Positions 28,020 to 37,325 are shown, counted from the stretch's first letter. The stretch is DNA of 64,000 nucleotides from JAJEFO01 sp965221845 (GCA_965221845.1 OZ244919.1:930001-994000), one strand, 5' to 3'. The notes: generated by a model not told the origin, from the sequence alone. Made by a program: numbers and translations.

Positions 28020-29556
28020 TTCCAATCTCAGGCGGCTGGCATGCGGCCTTGCCGCTTCGCAGCTCCTGCTGCCGGCGGCATCGGCAAGCGACCAGCCGCT
28101 CTCGGCGATCGGCTGGCTCTCGGACTCCGTGACGCTGCCACAGGCGGAACCCGCGCCGAGGAACGTGACGCCGCTTGCCGCGCTGCCGTCGGAGATCGCG
28201 GTGCTGCCCCTTGACGTCAGCACGCCGGACGAGGCGGGCCTGCAGCCAGCGCAGCGGATCGGGCTGGATCCGGGCCTGTGGGGCCGCAGCTCGGCCGCCG
28301 ATCTGGCCCGGGCCCTCTCAACGCTTCCGGACGGGTCCAATGCACCGCCTGCGCTCAATCGCTTCCTGCGTGACCTGCTGACCGCCAGGTTCGACCCGCC
28401 GATAGACGCGGCCATCGACGACAGGTTCTTTCTTGCACGGATCGACCGACTCCTGTCCATGGGCCACCTGCGGGAGGCGGACGAGCTCGTTCGCCGGGCC
28501 GGCCCGGAAGAGTCGCGGCGGTTTCGCCGCGCCTTCGACATCGCCCTGTTGACGGGAACCGAGACCGAGACCTGCCGAATCATCGAGGTCGCGCCGGACA
28601 TATCGCCGACCTATCCGGCGCGCATCTTCTGCCTGGCCCGGCTCGGAAAATGGAACGTTGCAGCGCTCACGCTGGGAAATGCGGAAGCGCTTGGAATCCT
28701 GACGCCCGAGGAGGAAGGCCTTCTGCTGCGCTTTCTTGATCCCGATCTCTTCGAAAGCGACGCCCTTCCCGCACCTCCGCCGCTTCCGTCACCCCTGCAG
28801 TTCCGGCTGTTCGAAGCCGTCGGCGAGCGCATCCCGACAGAGCAGCTGCCCGTCGCCTTCGCCGTGGCGGATCTCTCCAGCACGGCCGGATGGAAGGCCC
28901 GGCTTCGCGCAGCCGAACGCCTGGCGGCGGCCGGAGCGCTGCCGATCAGCCGTCTGCTCGAGATCTACGCGGAAGGGAGGCCCGCCGCGTCAGGGGACAC
29001 CTGGGAGCGCGTCGGCGCGGTCAGGTCGCTGGCGGCCGCCCTGGAAGCCGAGGACGGCGATCTCGTGAGCGCGACGCTGGCGCCGGCATGGCAGGCGGCG
29101 AATGCCGGGGGCTACCAGAAGGCCTTCGCGATGTGGGTTGCGGCCCGCCTCGAGGGGCTGGCCCTGTCGGATCCGGCCAGACGCGTCGCCTTTGCGATCG
29201 CGCTGCTGGCGGAGGACGCAATTCTCGCCGAACGCCTTGCCGACGACCGCATCGAGAACCGGTTTCTCGTTGCCATTGCCAAGGGCCGTCTCGGCGCACC
29301 GCCCGGCCCGGGCCTGCTCGCCCGGGCCGTCGTCCGCGGTCTCTCGGCAAGTGGCCCGGGGCCCGCGTACAGCGTTCTGGTCAAGGGCGACCGCGCGGGG
29401 GAGGCCCTGTTTCGCGCACTCCTGCATCTCATGGAGGGAGCGGCGGTCAACCCGAACGCGACGCAACAGTCCCTCATGCTGCTGCGGTCCCTCGGGCTGG
29501 AACCGCTGGCCCGGCAGGTTGCGGTCGAACTCGTGCTGGAGCACGGCCGGGCATGA
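28009..29556 (+). CDS. Conserved alphaproteobacterial protein between aroK and xerD
   Basis: A 515-residue protein with a plausible signal peptide (RRLACGLAASQLLLPAASAS). The mature part is a long run of helix pairs rich in Ala and Leu, resembling a TPR-like or superhelical repeat scaffold. I know homologues only as hypothetical proteins in the same aroK-xerD neighbourhood. The ATG at 28009 overlaps the previous stop, and its TGA overlaps the xerD ATG (ATGA), so the three plus-strand genes are one coupled unit. Probably periplasmic or envelope-associated. No enzymatic motif seen. Confidence 0.75.
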   Translation: MAASSNLRRLACGLAASQLLLPAASASDQPLSAIGWLSDSVTLPQAEPAPRNVTPLAALPSEIAVLPLDVSTPDEAGLQPAQRIGLDPGLWGRSSAADLARALSTLPDGSNAPPALNRFLRDLLTARFDPPIDAAIDDRFFLARIDRLLSMGHLREADELVRRAGPEESRRFRRAFDIALLTGTETETCRIIEVAPDISPTYPARIFCLARLGKWNVAALTLGNAEALGILTPEEEGLLLRFLDPDLFESDALPAPPPLPSPLQFRLFEAVGERIPTEQLPVAFAVADLSSTAGWKARLRAAERLAAAGALPISRLLEIYAEGRPAASGDTWERVGAVRSLAAALEAEDGDLVSATLAPAWQAANAGGYQKAFAMWVAARLEGLALSDPARRVAFAIALLAEDAILAERLADDRIENRFLVAIAKGRLGAPPGPGLLARAVVRGLSASGPGPAYSVLVKGDRAGEALFRALLHLMEGAAVNPNATQQSLMLLRSLGLEPLARQVAVELVLEHGRA

Positions 29557-30479
29557 ACGAGGCCGAGCGCATCGCGACCTTCCTGGACGCCCATGTCGCG
29601 GAATTCAATGCGTCCCGGAACACGCAGATGGCCTACGGCCGGGACCTCAAGGACTTTCTGGGATGGCTGCAGGGGACGGGGTCCGGTCTCCTGACAGCCA
29701 CCCGGAAGGAGATCGAGGATTACCTGATCCACCTCGACGCGTCCGGGCTGGCACGCGCAACCCGGGCCCGGCGACTCGCCGCCATCCGCCAGCTCTACCG
29801 CTTCGCATTCGAATCGGGATGGCGCAGCGACAACCCCGCGATCCGGGTCAAGGGGCCCGCTCCTGAGAGGCGCCTGCCGGAAACCCTGTCCGAGGACGAG
29901 GTCGATCGCCTTCTTGAAGCGGCACGCACGACAGGCCGCCGCGATGACCGGCTTCGGAATGCCTGCCTGATGGAGCTGCTGTACGCGACGGGATCGAGGG
30001 TCAGCGAGCTCGTGTCGTTGCCCGTCTCGGCCGTGCGGGGCGATCCCGGAATGCTCCTCGTTCGCGGGAAGGGCGGGAAGGAGCGGATCCTGCCGCTCTC
30101 CGGCCCGGCCCGCCTTGCGCTGTCCGCATGGCTCAGGAGGCGGGACGAGCTTGAAAAAGCCGCCCGCAGTGAAAGAGGCGTTCCGCCTTCGCGACATCTC
30201 TTCCCGTCGCGCGGCAGGTCCGGACACCTGACGCGGCACCGCTTCTATCAGCTGACCAAGGATCTTGCCGCCGCGGCGGGCGTCTCGCCGGGCAAGGTCA
30301 CGCCGCACACGCTGCGGCACGCCTTTGCGACTCACCTGCTTGCCAGAGGCGCCGACCTGCGCGCCATCCAGACGCTTCTGGGACATTCGGACATCTCCAC
30401 GACCGAGATATACACGCACGTGCTTGAGGACCGTCTCAAGGATCTCGTTCTCGAACGCCACCCCCTGGCGCGGGATTGA
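29553..30479 (+). CDS. xerD: Chromosome-dimer tyrosine recombinase XerD
   Basis: A 308-residue Xer recombinase that resolves chromosome dimers at dif together with XerC and FtsK. The N-terminal SAM-like domain (1-105) includes RNTQMAYGRDLKDFLGWL. The catalytic domain has Arg in YATGSRVSELVSL, Lys in VRGKGGKERILPL, HxxR in HTLRHAFATHLL, His in LLGHSDISTTEIY and the Tyr nucleophile in the following IYTHV. Length and motif spacing are canonical, unlike the phage-type integrases at 11323-13611. Coupled by ATGA overlap to the upstream gene. Assigned XerD rather than XerC from recalled similarity; XerC is possible. Confidence 0.9.
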   Translation: MNEAERIATFLDAHVAEFNASRNTQMAYGRDLKDFLGWLQGTGSGLLTATRKEIEDYLIHLDASGLARATRARRLAAIRQLYRFAFESGWRSDNPAIRVKGPAPERRLPETLSEDEVDRLLEAARTTGRRDDRLRNACLMELLYATGSRVSELVSLPVSAVRGDPGMLLVRGKGGKERILPLSGPARLALSAWLRRRDELEKAARSERGVPPSRHLFPSRGRSGHLTRHRFYQLTKDLAAAAGVSPGKVTPHTLRHAFATHLLARGADLRAIQTLLGHSDISTTEIYTHVLEDRLKDLVLERHPLARD

Positions 30480-31132
30480 ATGCGCCCCGCGAACCCTGCG
30501 CGCGACCGCCGGGTCGCCTGCAGATGCGGCGGACCGCTGCACGCCGGCTGCGTGCCCCGGAACGCAAACGACCCCAGGAACCCGTGGGCGCGGCCATGCA
30601 CCGGTTCCAGCGGGCAGCCGCAGGCGAACCCGTCCACCGCGCGCCGGGCCCGGTCCGGGACCACCTGTTTTCGGATCCGAGGGCCTCTGACGTGACGGCA
30701 TGCGGACACGGCCGAGGGGTTTCGCGCCACCTGCGCATCGGTTCCGGCAGTCGTCACCTGCCGTCCCGGGCTTTCCGTACACGGCTTTCGGCATGTCCGA
30801 GCACGGCCGTCCCGCCTGTCGGCACGAACCCCGGAGAGCCCGTCGATCCTGCAATGCGCGAACGGCGTCCGGGCCGGGCGCGTCCGACTGCCCGGGTCCG
30901 CCGCCAGGCGCGGAAGCGGCGGCCCGAACTCCGCCGGGACCGCACCCGGCGACCGCGACGAGCGCCTCCCGGCCCTTGGAGAAGCGGCGGTCGGAGGCGG
31001 CGGAACGGCCCCGTCCGGCCCGCGTCGGCTCCCCGACCTCCCTTTCGCGAGGGATTGCGCCGGCGCCCTCGCGCAAGACCTTGCAGGAGGCTCGCACTCG
31101 CATAGGTGATTCCGCTCCTGTATGATGCGGGG
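30480..31132. other. Intergenic stretch, no gene supported
   Basis: About 650 bp of GC-rich DNA between xerD and the DruA-domain transposase. Every frame is low-complexity Arg/Pro/Gly sequence without similarity I can name. It is probably decayed IS or phage DNA. I found no counterpart here of the inverted repeats that bound the other DruA-type element. Confidence 0.5.
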
Positions 31133-33364
31133 ATGCAGGTCGGTCTCCGCCATTTCGATTCACGCACGCTTGACTGGCTCGCCGGGGCCCTGCGCTCGGG
31201 CGGGGTCACCCGCCACGGCCTTGCGCGCGAGCTATGCGAGCGGACCGGCTGGCTGAACGCCCGCGGCCGGCCATGCATTCAGACGGCCGCCAAGGCGCTG
31301 CCCGTCCTCGCGGCGCGGCTGGGTCTGGGGCTGCCGACGCCGCGCGCCGTGCCGGGCGCGGCCGCCGCGCCCGCCGTCCCGGCCGGCGACGTGCCCTACA
31401 CGCGGCTGGCCTGCGCGCTGGAGGAGCTGGGTCGCGTCTCCCTGGACCCGGTCTGGGACGCCGGCGACCGCCGGCTGTGGGAAGCGATGATGGCGGCGCA
31501 CCACCCGCTGGGATGGGCGCGGCCGCCCGGCGGCCAGGTGCGGCTCTGGATCCGCTCCGGGCGCCACGGCGTCCTTGGCGGGATCGGCTTCTGCGCGGCC
31601 GCCTGGCGGCTGCGGGCGCGCGACGCATGGATCGGATGGTCCGCCGACGCGCTCGCCGCCAACATCGGGCGCGTGATCTGCAACCACCGCTTCCTTCTCA
31701 TGCCGGGCGTCCGCGTCCGCGGGCTGGCCTCCGAGGCCCTGCGCATGGCCGCCGCAAGGGTTGCGGACGACTGGGAGGCCCGCTACGCGGTGCGTCCCGT
31801 GGCGGCCTACACCCATGTCGGCCCGGAGCACGACGGCTACTGCTACCATTGCGCGGGCTGGACCGTCGCGGGGCGGGGCAGCGGGCGCAGGGGCGCGGTC
31901 GGCACGGTGCGGGTGCTGGCGCTGGAGGACGGATGGCGGGAGACGCTCTGCCGCGTGGAAAGGCGTCCGGCCGGTACGCGCGCGGGCGCGTACGACGGCA
32001 CGGACGCGGACTGGGCGGAGCGGGAGTACGGACGTTCCGGCCACACCGACGGGCGGGTGCGGCGGCGCATCGTCGGCATGGGCCGCGTCTGGGCCGGGAG
32101 CATGTGCAAGGACCTGCGGGTCGTCTTCCCGACACGGGCCGCGCAGGCGGCGGCGTACCGGCTGCTGTCGAACCCGGGGGTGACCGTGACGCACGTCCTT
32201 GAGCCGCATTTCGAGGCGACCGCCGATCGCTGCCGGGCGGAGCCCATGGTCCTTGCCGTGCAGGGCAGGGCGGCCCTGGACCACACGCGCCCAAAGGCCA
32301 CGGAGGGCCTGGCCGACCTCGGCGGCGGCAACGCCGGCCTCCTCGCCCATGCCGGGCTGGCGATGGCGCCGGACGGCCGTCCGCTGGGCCTGTTCGCGAT
32401 GGACGCGGCCTTCCGGGACGACCCGGACGGCGACGGACGGCGCTGGTGCGACGGCCTGGACCGCGCCCGGGAGCTCGCGACGGCCTGCCCGGACACGCGG
32501 GTGATATCCGTCTGCGGCCGCGAGGGCGACCCCTGGGACCTGCTCGTCCATGCCGCGAACCGCGGCGACGCGCTGCTGGCGCGTGCCGGCCGCTTGGTGA
32601 AGGTGATGGCGGCGGAGGGCGAGGAGAGGCGCCTGCCGGAGCACATGGCGGCCCTGCCGGCGCTCGCGGTGACGGAGCTCACGATCCCGGCCGCAGGCCG
32701 CCCGCGCAGGGAGCGCGTCGCCCGCCTCGAGATCCGCGCGGCGGAGGTCCGGATCATGCCGCCGCGCCGGGACCGGCACGCCGTCCCGCTGCCCGTGTTC
32801 GCCGTCTCGGCCGCCGAGACGGAGCCTCCCGGCGGCGACGGCCCGCTGCACTGGCTGCTTCTGACGACCGAGCGCCCGGCGGCGGGCGAGGCCGACGCGG
32901 GGCACGCCGCAGCCGTGCTGGGCTGGCATCGGACGGGGCTGGGCATCGGGACCTGGTTCCGCACCCTGAAGACCGGAACCCGGATCAGGGACCGCCGGCT
33001 GGGCGGCGCCGACGACCTGCGCAAGTGCCTCGCCTTCGACGCCGTCACAGCCTGCCGCATCGCCGACCTGGCCGTCCTCGCCCGCGAGCGCCCGGAGACG
33101 CCCGCCACCGAGGCGTTCCCGGAGCGGGACGTGGACCTGCTCCACGCCCTGCTGGAATCGCAGGGCCACCCGAACGTCGTCCGGATTGCGGACGGGCACG
33201 TGCCCGGCATCCGGGCCGTCGTCACCGACCTCGGGCGCCTCGTCGGTGCGCATCCCCCCACGCGCCGGTCGCTGCCGGGAACGAAGAGGGTCTGGCAGGG
33301 CCTCGAGAGGCTCAGCTGGGCCGTCCAGGTGCGCGACGCCCTCGACAGGAGAAGGCGGGAATGA
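31133..33364 (+). CDS. DruA-like (DUF4338) domain fused to Tn5/IS4-type transposase, catalytic residues altered
   Basis: A 743-residue open frame. Residues about 1-60 are a short helical domain with LRSGGVTRHGLARELCERTG. Residues about 100-300 resemble DUF4338, the DruA domain of Druantia defence systems (HPLGWARPPGGQVRLWIRSG; NHRFLLMPGVRVRGLAS; AAYTHVGPEHDGYCYHC). A Tn5-type DNA-binding segment follows (DADWAEREYG, YRLLSNPGVT), then a DDE fold. The first catalytic Asp (QDTT in the sister copy) is Gly here (QGRA, about 378). CGREGD near 460 has Gly where Tn5 has Asp, and the YREK Glu is lost (GIGTWF near 604). It is probably unable to transpose. GTG 31106 is an alternative start. The frame is intact despite these losses. 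Confidence 0.75.
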   Translation: MQVGLRHFDSRTLDWLAGALRSGGVTRHGLARELCERTGWLNARGRPCIQTAAKALPVLAARLGLGLPTPRAVPGAAAAPAVPAGDVPYTRLACALEELGRVSLDPVWDAGDRRLWEAMMAAHHPLGWARPPGGQVRLWIRSGRHGVLGGIGFCAAAWRLRARDAWIGWSADALAANIGRVICNHRFLLMPGVRVRGLASEALRMAAARVADDWEARYAVRPVAAYTHVGPEHDGYCYHCAGWTVAGRGSGRRGAVGTVRVLALEDGWRETLCRVERRPAGTRAGAYDGTDADWAEREYGRSGHTDGRVRRRIVGMGRVWAGSMCKDLRVVFPTRAAQAAAYRLLSNPGVTVTHVLEPHFEATADRCRAEPMVLAVQGRAALDHTRPKATEGLADLGGGNAGLLAHAGLAMAPDGRPLGLFAMDAAFRDDPDGDGRRWCDGLDRARELATACPDTRVISVCGREGDPWDLLVHAANRGDALLARAGRLVKVMAAEGEERRLPEHMAALPALAVTELTIPAAGRPRRERVARLEIRAAEVRIMPPRRDRHAVPLPVFAVSAAETEPPGGDGPLHWLLLTTERPAAGEADAGHAAAVLGWHRTGLGIGTWFRTLKTGTRIRDRRLGGADDLRKCLAFDAVTACRIADLAVLARERPETPATEAFPERDVDLLHALLESQGHPNVVRIADGHVPGIRAVVTDLGRLVGAHPPTRRSLPGTKRVWQGLERLSWAVQVRDALDRRRRE

Positions 33365-33545
33365 GTGCACGTGCAACCGTGGGACGCTGGAAGATCCGGC
33401 ATGGTTCGAGCCGTCAGGCCTGGTGGCGATGCAGCCGAGGCGTGGGGCAGCACGCATCGGCGCGAACTCGCGATTTGTGCCGGCGGCGGAAGGTGATAGG
33501 CACATGCGGATCACGAATGCTTGGAGAGCGCCTGTGACAAGCCCC

Positions 33546-34526
33546 ATGCCATCGACCATGCGCGCCATTGCGGTTCGCGAACCCGGCGGGCCGGACATGC
33601 TCAGGATCTCGGAATGCCCCCTGCCCCGACCCGCCCCGAACCAGATCCTGGCAAAGGTGACCGCGGCCGGGGTGAACGGCCCGGACATCCTGCAGCGGCA
33701 AGGGAGCTATCCCCCGCCCGAAGGCGCTTCGGCGCTTCTCGGCCTCGAGATTTCGGGGACCGTGGTGGCGGTCGGTCAAGAAGCCTCCCGCTGGCGCGTC
33801 GGCGACAAGGTATGCGCCCTGACCCACGGCGGCGGCTACGCGGAATACGCGGCCATAGACGCCGATCACTGCCTGCCCGTTCCCGAGGGGGTCTCGGAAG
33901 TCGACGCGGCGGGCCTGCCCGAGACCTACTTCACTGTCTGGAGCAACGTGTTTCTTGGCCACGACGCCGGCGAGGCGGCGCTGCTGCTTGTTCACGGCGG
34001 GGCCGGCGGCATCGGCTCCACCGCGGTTCAGCTCGGGCGCGCCATGGGTCTCAGGGTGTTCGCCACGGTGTCCGGCGCCGACGCGGCGGAGTTCGCGCTC
34101 GGCCTCGGCGCGGAACGGGCCATCAACTACCGCGAGGAAGACTTCGTCGATGCCTGCCGCGCGGCCGGCGGCGCCGACATCATCCTGGACATCGTGGGCG
34201 GCGACTACGTCGCGCGCAATTTCAGGGCCGCGCGCCATGACGGGCGCATCATCCAGCTGGCTTTCCGGACGGGATCCAAGGTCGAGATCAACCTGATGCC
34301 GATAATGCTGAAACGGCTGCAATACGCCGGCTCGACGCTTCGCTCGCGCCCCGCCGCCTTCAAGGCGAGGGTCGCGGAGGAGCTCGAGCGGGCCGTCTGG
34401 CCGAAGTTCGCCTCGGGCGAGATACGGCCCGTGACGCACGCCGTCCTGCCGTTTGACTCCGCGGGCGAGGCGCACCGCCTGATGGAAGGCGCCGGGCACC
34501 GGGGCAAGATTCTCCTGGTACCGTGA
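33546..34526 (+). CDS. NAD(P)H:quinone oxidoreductase, zinc-less MDR family (PIG3/zeta-crystallin type)
   Basis: A 326-residue medium-chain reductase. The N-terminal GroES-like domain shows MRAIAVREPGGPDMLRI and VTAAGVNGPDILQRQGSYPP. ALLGLEISGTVVAVG follows, and the NADPH-binding fold has LLVHGGAGGIGSTAVQLGRA. No zinc-ligand cysteines are present, as expected for quinone oxidoreductases acting on quinones or enones. I chose ATG 33546; ATG 33504 is in frame with a better ribosome site (AAGGTG) and would add 14 residues. It lies 73 bp upstream of an SDR gene on the same strand. Confidence 0.9.
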   Translation: MPSTMRAIAVREPGGPDMLRISECPLPRPAPNQILAKVTAAGVNGPDILQRQGSYPPPEGASALLGLEISGTVVAVGQEASRWRVGDKVCALTHGGGYAEYAAIDADHCLPVPEGVSEVDAAGLPETYFTVWSNVFLGHDAGEAALLLVHGGAGGIGSTAVQLGRAMGLRVFATVSGADAAEFALGLGAERAINYREEDFVDACRAAGGADIILDIVGGDYVARNFRAARHDGRIIQLAFRTGSKVEINLMPIMLKRLQYAGSTLRSRPAAFKARVAEELERAVWPKFASGEIRPVTHAVLPFDSAGEAHRLMEGAGHRGKILLVP

Positions 34527-34599
34527 GGCCGCGGCGGACAGGGCAGGCGCGCGGGCGCAGGAGCATGCCGGACGCGGCCCGGCGCATCGAGGGGGAGTC

Positions 34600-35352
34600 A
34601 TGAGTTCCGCCAGGTATCCTTCGCTCGAAGGGGTTCCGGTCCTCGTGACCGGCGGCGCCACGGGAATCGGCGCGGACATCGTCCGCGCCTTTCACGGCCA
34701 GCGTGCGCGCATCGCGTTCATCGACGTGCAGGACCGGCCCGCCAGCGCGCTGGCAGAAAGCCTTCCCGGGGCGGTCTACCGGCATGCGGACGTCACGGAC
34801 ATCCCGGCCCTTCAGGGCGCCATCGCCGACATAGCGGAAGAGATCGGGACGATCAGGGTGCTGGTGAACAACGCCGCGAACGACAAGCGCGAGGCGGTGG
34901 AGAACGTGACCGTCGCGGACTGGGACGCCGCGCAGGCCGTCAACCTTCGCCCGCAGTTCTTTGCAGCCCAGGCCGTGCGGCCGGGAATGGCCGGCGGCGG
35001 CGGCGGGGCCATCATCAACTTCTCGTCCATCGCCTGGCGTCTCGGCCATGGCGACATGACGCCGTACACGACGGCCAAGGCGGCGGCGCTCGGGCTGACG
35101 AACGCGCTCGCGGACGCGTTCGGCGACGACGGCATTCGCGTCAACGCGATCGAGCCGGGCGCCGTGATGACCGAACGCCAGCGCAGGCTCTGGTTCAGGA
35201 CCCAGGAGGAGGTGGACGCGGTCGTTGCCCGCCAGCTCATCAAGCGCGTGCTGCGGGGCGAAGACATCGCGCACATGGTCCTGTTCCTGGCTTCGGACGA
35301 GGCCAGGATGATAACCAAGCAGTCGTTTGCCGTGAACGGCGGCCTTGTCTGA
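34600..35352 (+). CDS. SDR-family oxidoreductase
   Basis: A 250-residue classical short-chain dehydrogenase. The NAD-binding motif TGGATGIG is at about 18-25, NNAAN near 88-92, the catalytic Ser in NFSSIAWR and the YxxxK pair in YTTAKAAAL (about 155-159). The usual motif following the active site appears as RVNAIEPGAVMTERQ. Substrate is unknown; sugar or aldonate dehydrogenases of this size are common. GGGGGAG precedes the ATG. Its 3' end lies 8 bp from an inverted repeat that starts an IS-like region. Confidence 0.9.
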   Translation: MSSARYPSLEGVPVLVTGGATGIGADIVRAFHGQRARIAFIDVQDRPASALAESLPGAVYRHADVTDIPALQGAIADIAEEIGTIRVLVNNAANDKREAVENVTVADWDAAQAVNLRPQFFAAQAVRPGMAGGGGGAIINFSSIAWRLGHGDMTPYTTAKAAALGLTNALADAFGDDGIRVNAIEPGAVMTERQRRLWFRTQEEVDAVVARQLIKRVLRGEDIAHMVLFLASDEARMITKQSFAVNGGLV

Positions 35353-35360
35353 ACGGGGGG

Positions 35361-35372
35361 CACTTTGAAATC
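35361..35372 (+). repeat. Inverted repeat, left end of a 2-kb IS-like segment
   Basis: CACTTTGAAATC, preceded by GGGGGG, recurs inverted at 37326-37337 (GATTTCAAAGTGACCC). The two repeats enclose an IS1-type transposase remnant and several small genes, and lie just outside the SDR and skp genes. Confidence 0.55.
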
Positions 35373-36090
35373 TTCCGCCTGTAGGTCTTGGGGCGGTTGG
35401 GTTTCGGGGCCGCCTCGTCGACCAGCCTGACGATGTCGTCCAGGTCCCAGAGCCGGTCGGTCACGCCGGCTTCCATGGCCGGGGTCACTTTCAGCGTCTG
35501 GTGGATGCGGCAGAAATTGTGGTGCATGAAGTGCAAAGCGACGCTCCATGCGTGATTCTTGATTTTCTTGCAGAACGCGTTGGTCAGCCGCGTGAACCGC
35601 CTCATGCTCATGCGCATGGTGAGGTTCTGGCGCTCGACGTAGCCGGTCGAAACGCCTTCTTCCTTCGGGCGCCCCTCGACGGTGCGCTTGAGCGTGCCCG
35701 TGCACTCGCCGGGCGAACACTTCCTGCCCTGGCGGCTTGAACCGCCCCGGTCGCCGTAGATCCTGACCAGCATGGCATAGTCGATGTCGCCGCCGAACGC
35801 GCCTTCCACGGCCTCAAGGCAGGCCTTTGTGCCCGTCCGTGGTCAACTGGACCCGGTGCGCCAGCCTGTCCCGCAAGTCGTCCATCAGGTCGATTGCCGT
35901 GATGCCGGAGCGATCGCCGACGCGCCAGGCCGGGACAAGCTTCGTGTCGGCGCACATGGCCGTCCATGTGCACACGTCGCCAGCGTCCGTCGGCGCAGCC
36001 TTGGCCTTCTTCACGGTCTTGTCCTTGCAGTAGACGAACGACCATATCTCGTCGCAAAGGGCTTGATCGTCCAGCTTCCGGGAAACAGCC
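35361..36090 (-). pseudogene. IS1-family transposase, 5'-truncated and frameshifted
   Basis: Minus-strand reading gives ALCDEIWSFVYCKDKTVKKA, ADTKLVPAWRVGDRS and RVQLTTDGHK in one frame. After an extra A near 35828, EGAFGGDIDYAMLVRIYGDR, YVERQNLTMRMSMRRFTRLT and HHNFCRIHQTLKVTPAMEAG continue in the other. This is the DDE domain of IS1-type transposases common in Rhizobiales and relatives. The N-terminal zinc-finger/HTH is absent: sequence similarity stops at about 36085, next to the stop of another gene. The C-terminal coding runs through the terminal inverted repeat. Inactive. Confidence 0.75.
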
Positions 36091-36315
36091 CTAAGCGGTG
36101 GACCGTCGCTCCCAGCGCGCGTCCGCCATCATCCGTGCATGTTCAGAGCGTTGGGCTGGCGTCATAGACCTGGCCCGCGCCTTGGCGTTCGCTTCGCCCC
36201 TGCGCACGTTGTCGGGGTTCTTCGCCTCTGGAACTTCCTGCGCCTGCCCGGTCGCCACATCGACGACGTGCTTGGCGAGCTGGTTCATGTCGCGGGGTCT
36301 GTGCGGTCGAGACAT
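36091..36315 (-). CDS. Small basic histone-like/AKxRW-type protein
   Basis: A 74-residue protein. MSRPHRPRDMNQLAKHVVDV, then GEANAKARARSMTPAQRSEH and ARMMADARWERR. This pattern (RPRDxNQLAKxxVD followed by GG/GE-AKARA and QRSExAR-AxxRW) is common in small alphaproteobacterial proteins often found near mobile DNA and suspected of nucleic-acid binding. Start ATG 36315 without a strong ribosome site. It lies directly upstream of the truncated IS1-type transposase in the same direction and probably belongs to the IS-bounded segment. Confidence 0.65.
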   Translation of the reverse strand: MSRPHRPRDMNQLAKHVVDVATGQAQEVPEAKNPDNVRRGEANAKARARSMTPAQRSEHARMMADARWERRSTA

Positions 36316-36339
36316 AGGCGCAAAATAGGACAGGAGCCT

Positions 36340-36658
36340 GCCATGGCAAGACGAACTTCGCGGCAGCGCTGGCGGCGCGGTTGTATGCCGATGCCGGTGA
36401 ATCTCGCGACCCGCCAGTCCTTGATGTCTTTGTCGGCGCGACTGGAGTGGCTTTGATGTCCAGTTTTCCAAAGTTCTGAGAGACGCACGGCAAGGATTTG
36501 GGGACCGCTATGCCATAACCTGGCATGACGGAAACTATGGAACTTATGGCAGTCCGGATTTCGTCCTGTCACAGGTCAAGAAAGGCATTGACCACTTCAT
36601 CGACGAGTGCCTGCAGGTGAACGCCGACGCCTGCGACGGGCCGCAAGCTCCAGGGTGA
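36340..36658 (+). pseudogene. Broken small gene, unknown family
   Basis: Two plus-strand frames give coherent peptide: GKTNFAAALAARLYADAGES and PPVLDVFVGATG up to about 36440, then FDVQFSKVLRDARQGFGDRY and HDGNYGTYGSPDFVLSQVKK until the TGA at 36656-36658. A single frame change between them joins a protein of about 105 residues. No start codon is obvious for either part. I recognise no family. The composition and the aromatic-rich C-terminal block look like real former coding sequence rather than chance. Confidence 0.4.
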
Positions 36659-36758
36659 TGTCCTGCCTTTCTTATGGACAAGTCGGCCTGCGACCTTGCG
36701 CCACCCTGCCTTTCATGACACTTCATCCCACATGAAGCGAGGAGGAGGAGGTGCGACG

Positions 36759-37031
36759 ATGAGCGTCTATGCTGTGTTTCTGAACGAGCCTGACCCCGGA
36801 GCATGGGCCGCGCTCAAGGAGCGCTGGCCGGGGCGCACTTTTGAGCTGACCGAGCACATGGCGTTTGTGGCACCGGAAAATGACGTCACCCTCACATCCC
36901 ACATCGGGGACGCGGCAGGCATCGGAAACAATGACGGGGAAGAGACGACGGGCATCGTGTTGGAGGTCACTGCCCATCACGGATACAACAGGTCTGACCT
37001 CTGGGAATGGCTTCGTAAGGTGCAGTCATGA
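36759..37031 (+). CDS. Small soluble protein of a two-gene cassette
   Basis: A 90-residue protein (MSVYAVFLNEPDPGAWAALK..., ending HHGYNRSDLWEWLRKVQS). It has a strong ribosome site, GGAGGAGGAGG, just upstream of ATG 36759. The fold looks like a small alpha/beta domain. I know no function. Its TGA overlaps the ATG of the next gene (ATGA), so the two are co-translated. It lies inside the inverted-repeat-bounded segment as apparent passenger. Confidence 0.7.
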   Translation: MSVYAVFLNEPDPGAWAALKERWPGRTFELTEHMAFVAPENDVTLTSHIGDAAGIGNNDGEETTGIVLEVTAHHGYNRSDLWEWLRKVQS

Positions 37032-37291
37032 GTGGAAGCGTCGTCGAACATCCATATTCTGCCCCGCCTCGTTATGCTGGTTCTGGCGGCGGGGGTAACG
37101 GCAACCTGACCGAACATCGGCTTACCGAGTTGGAACGCCGCATAAATTCAATTGATGGCGAACTCAAGAAAGTCAATGACATTTGCATTGAGATTCGCAC
37201 TCTCATCAAGACATTGATGTGGGTCGGGGGCGGCTTTGTTGCGGTTGCATCTATTGTCATCCACGTGATGCTTCGTGCGTCTGGAACCTAG
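37028..37291 (+). CDS. Coiled-coil protein with C-terminal TM helix, cassette partner
   Basis: An 87-residue protein. A flexible Gly-rich N-terminus (about 1-25) is followed by a heptad-repeat helix (LTELERRINSIDGELKKVND, about 31-50) and a C-terminal transmembrane segment (LMWVGGGFVAVASIVIHVML, about 63-82). This topology resembles XhlA/holin-associated phage proteins and small toxins, but I cannot assign it. It is translationally coupled to the 90-residue gene, which suggests a functional pair. Confidence 0.65.
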   Translation: MSGSVVEHPYSAPPRYAGSGGGGNGNLTEHRLTELERRINSIDGELKKVNDICIEIRTLIKTLMWVGGGFVAVASIVIHVMLRASGT

Positions 37292-37325
37292 GATTCTCAA
37301 CTCCCGCGACCCGCCACTGCCCCGT

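Noticed and set aside
31106..31132. GTG at 31106 as the start of the DruA-domain protein
   Set aside because: The homologous copy begins at the equivalent of ATG 31133 (MQxG), and the nine extra residues have no counterpart there.
35800..35840. Programmed frameshift in the IS1-type transposase
   Set aside because: IS1 does use frameshifting, but between InsA and InsB near the N-terminus. Here the break lies inside the DDE domain and the gene is also 5'-truncated, so decay is the better explanation.
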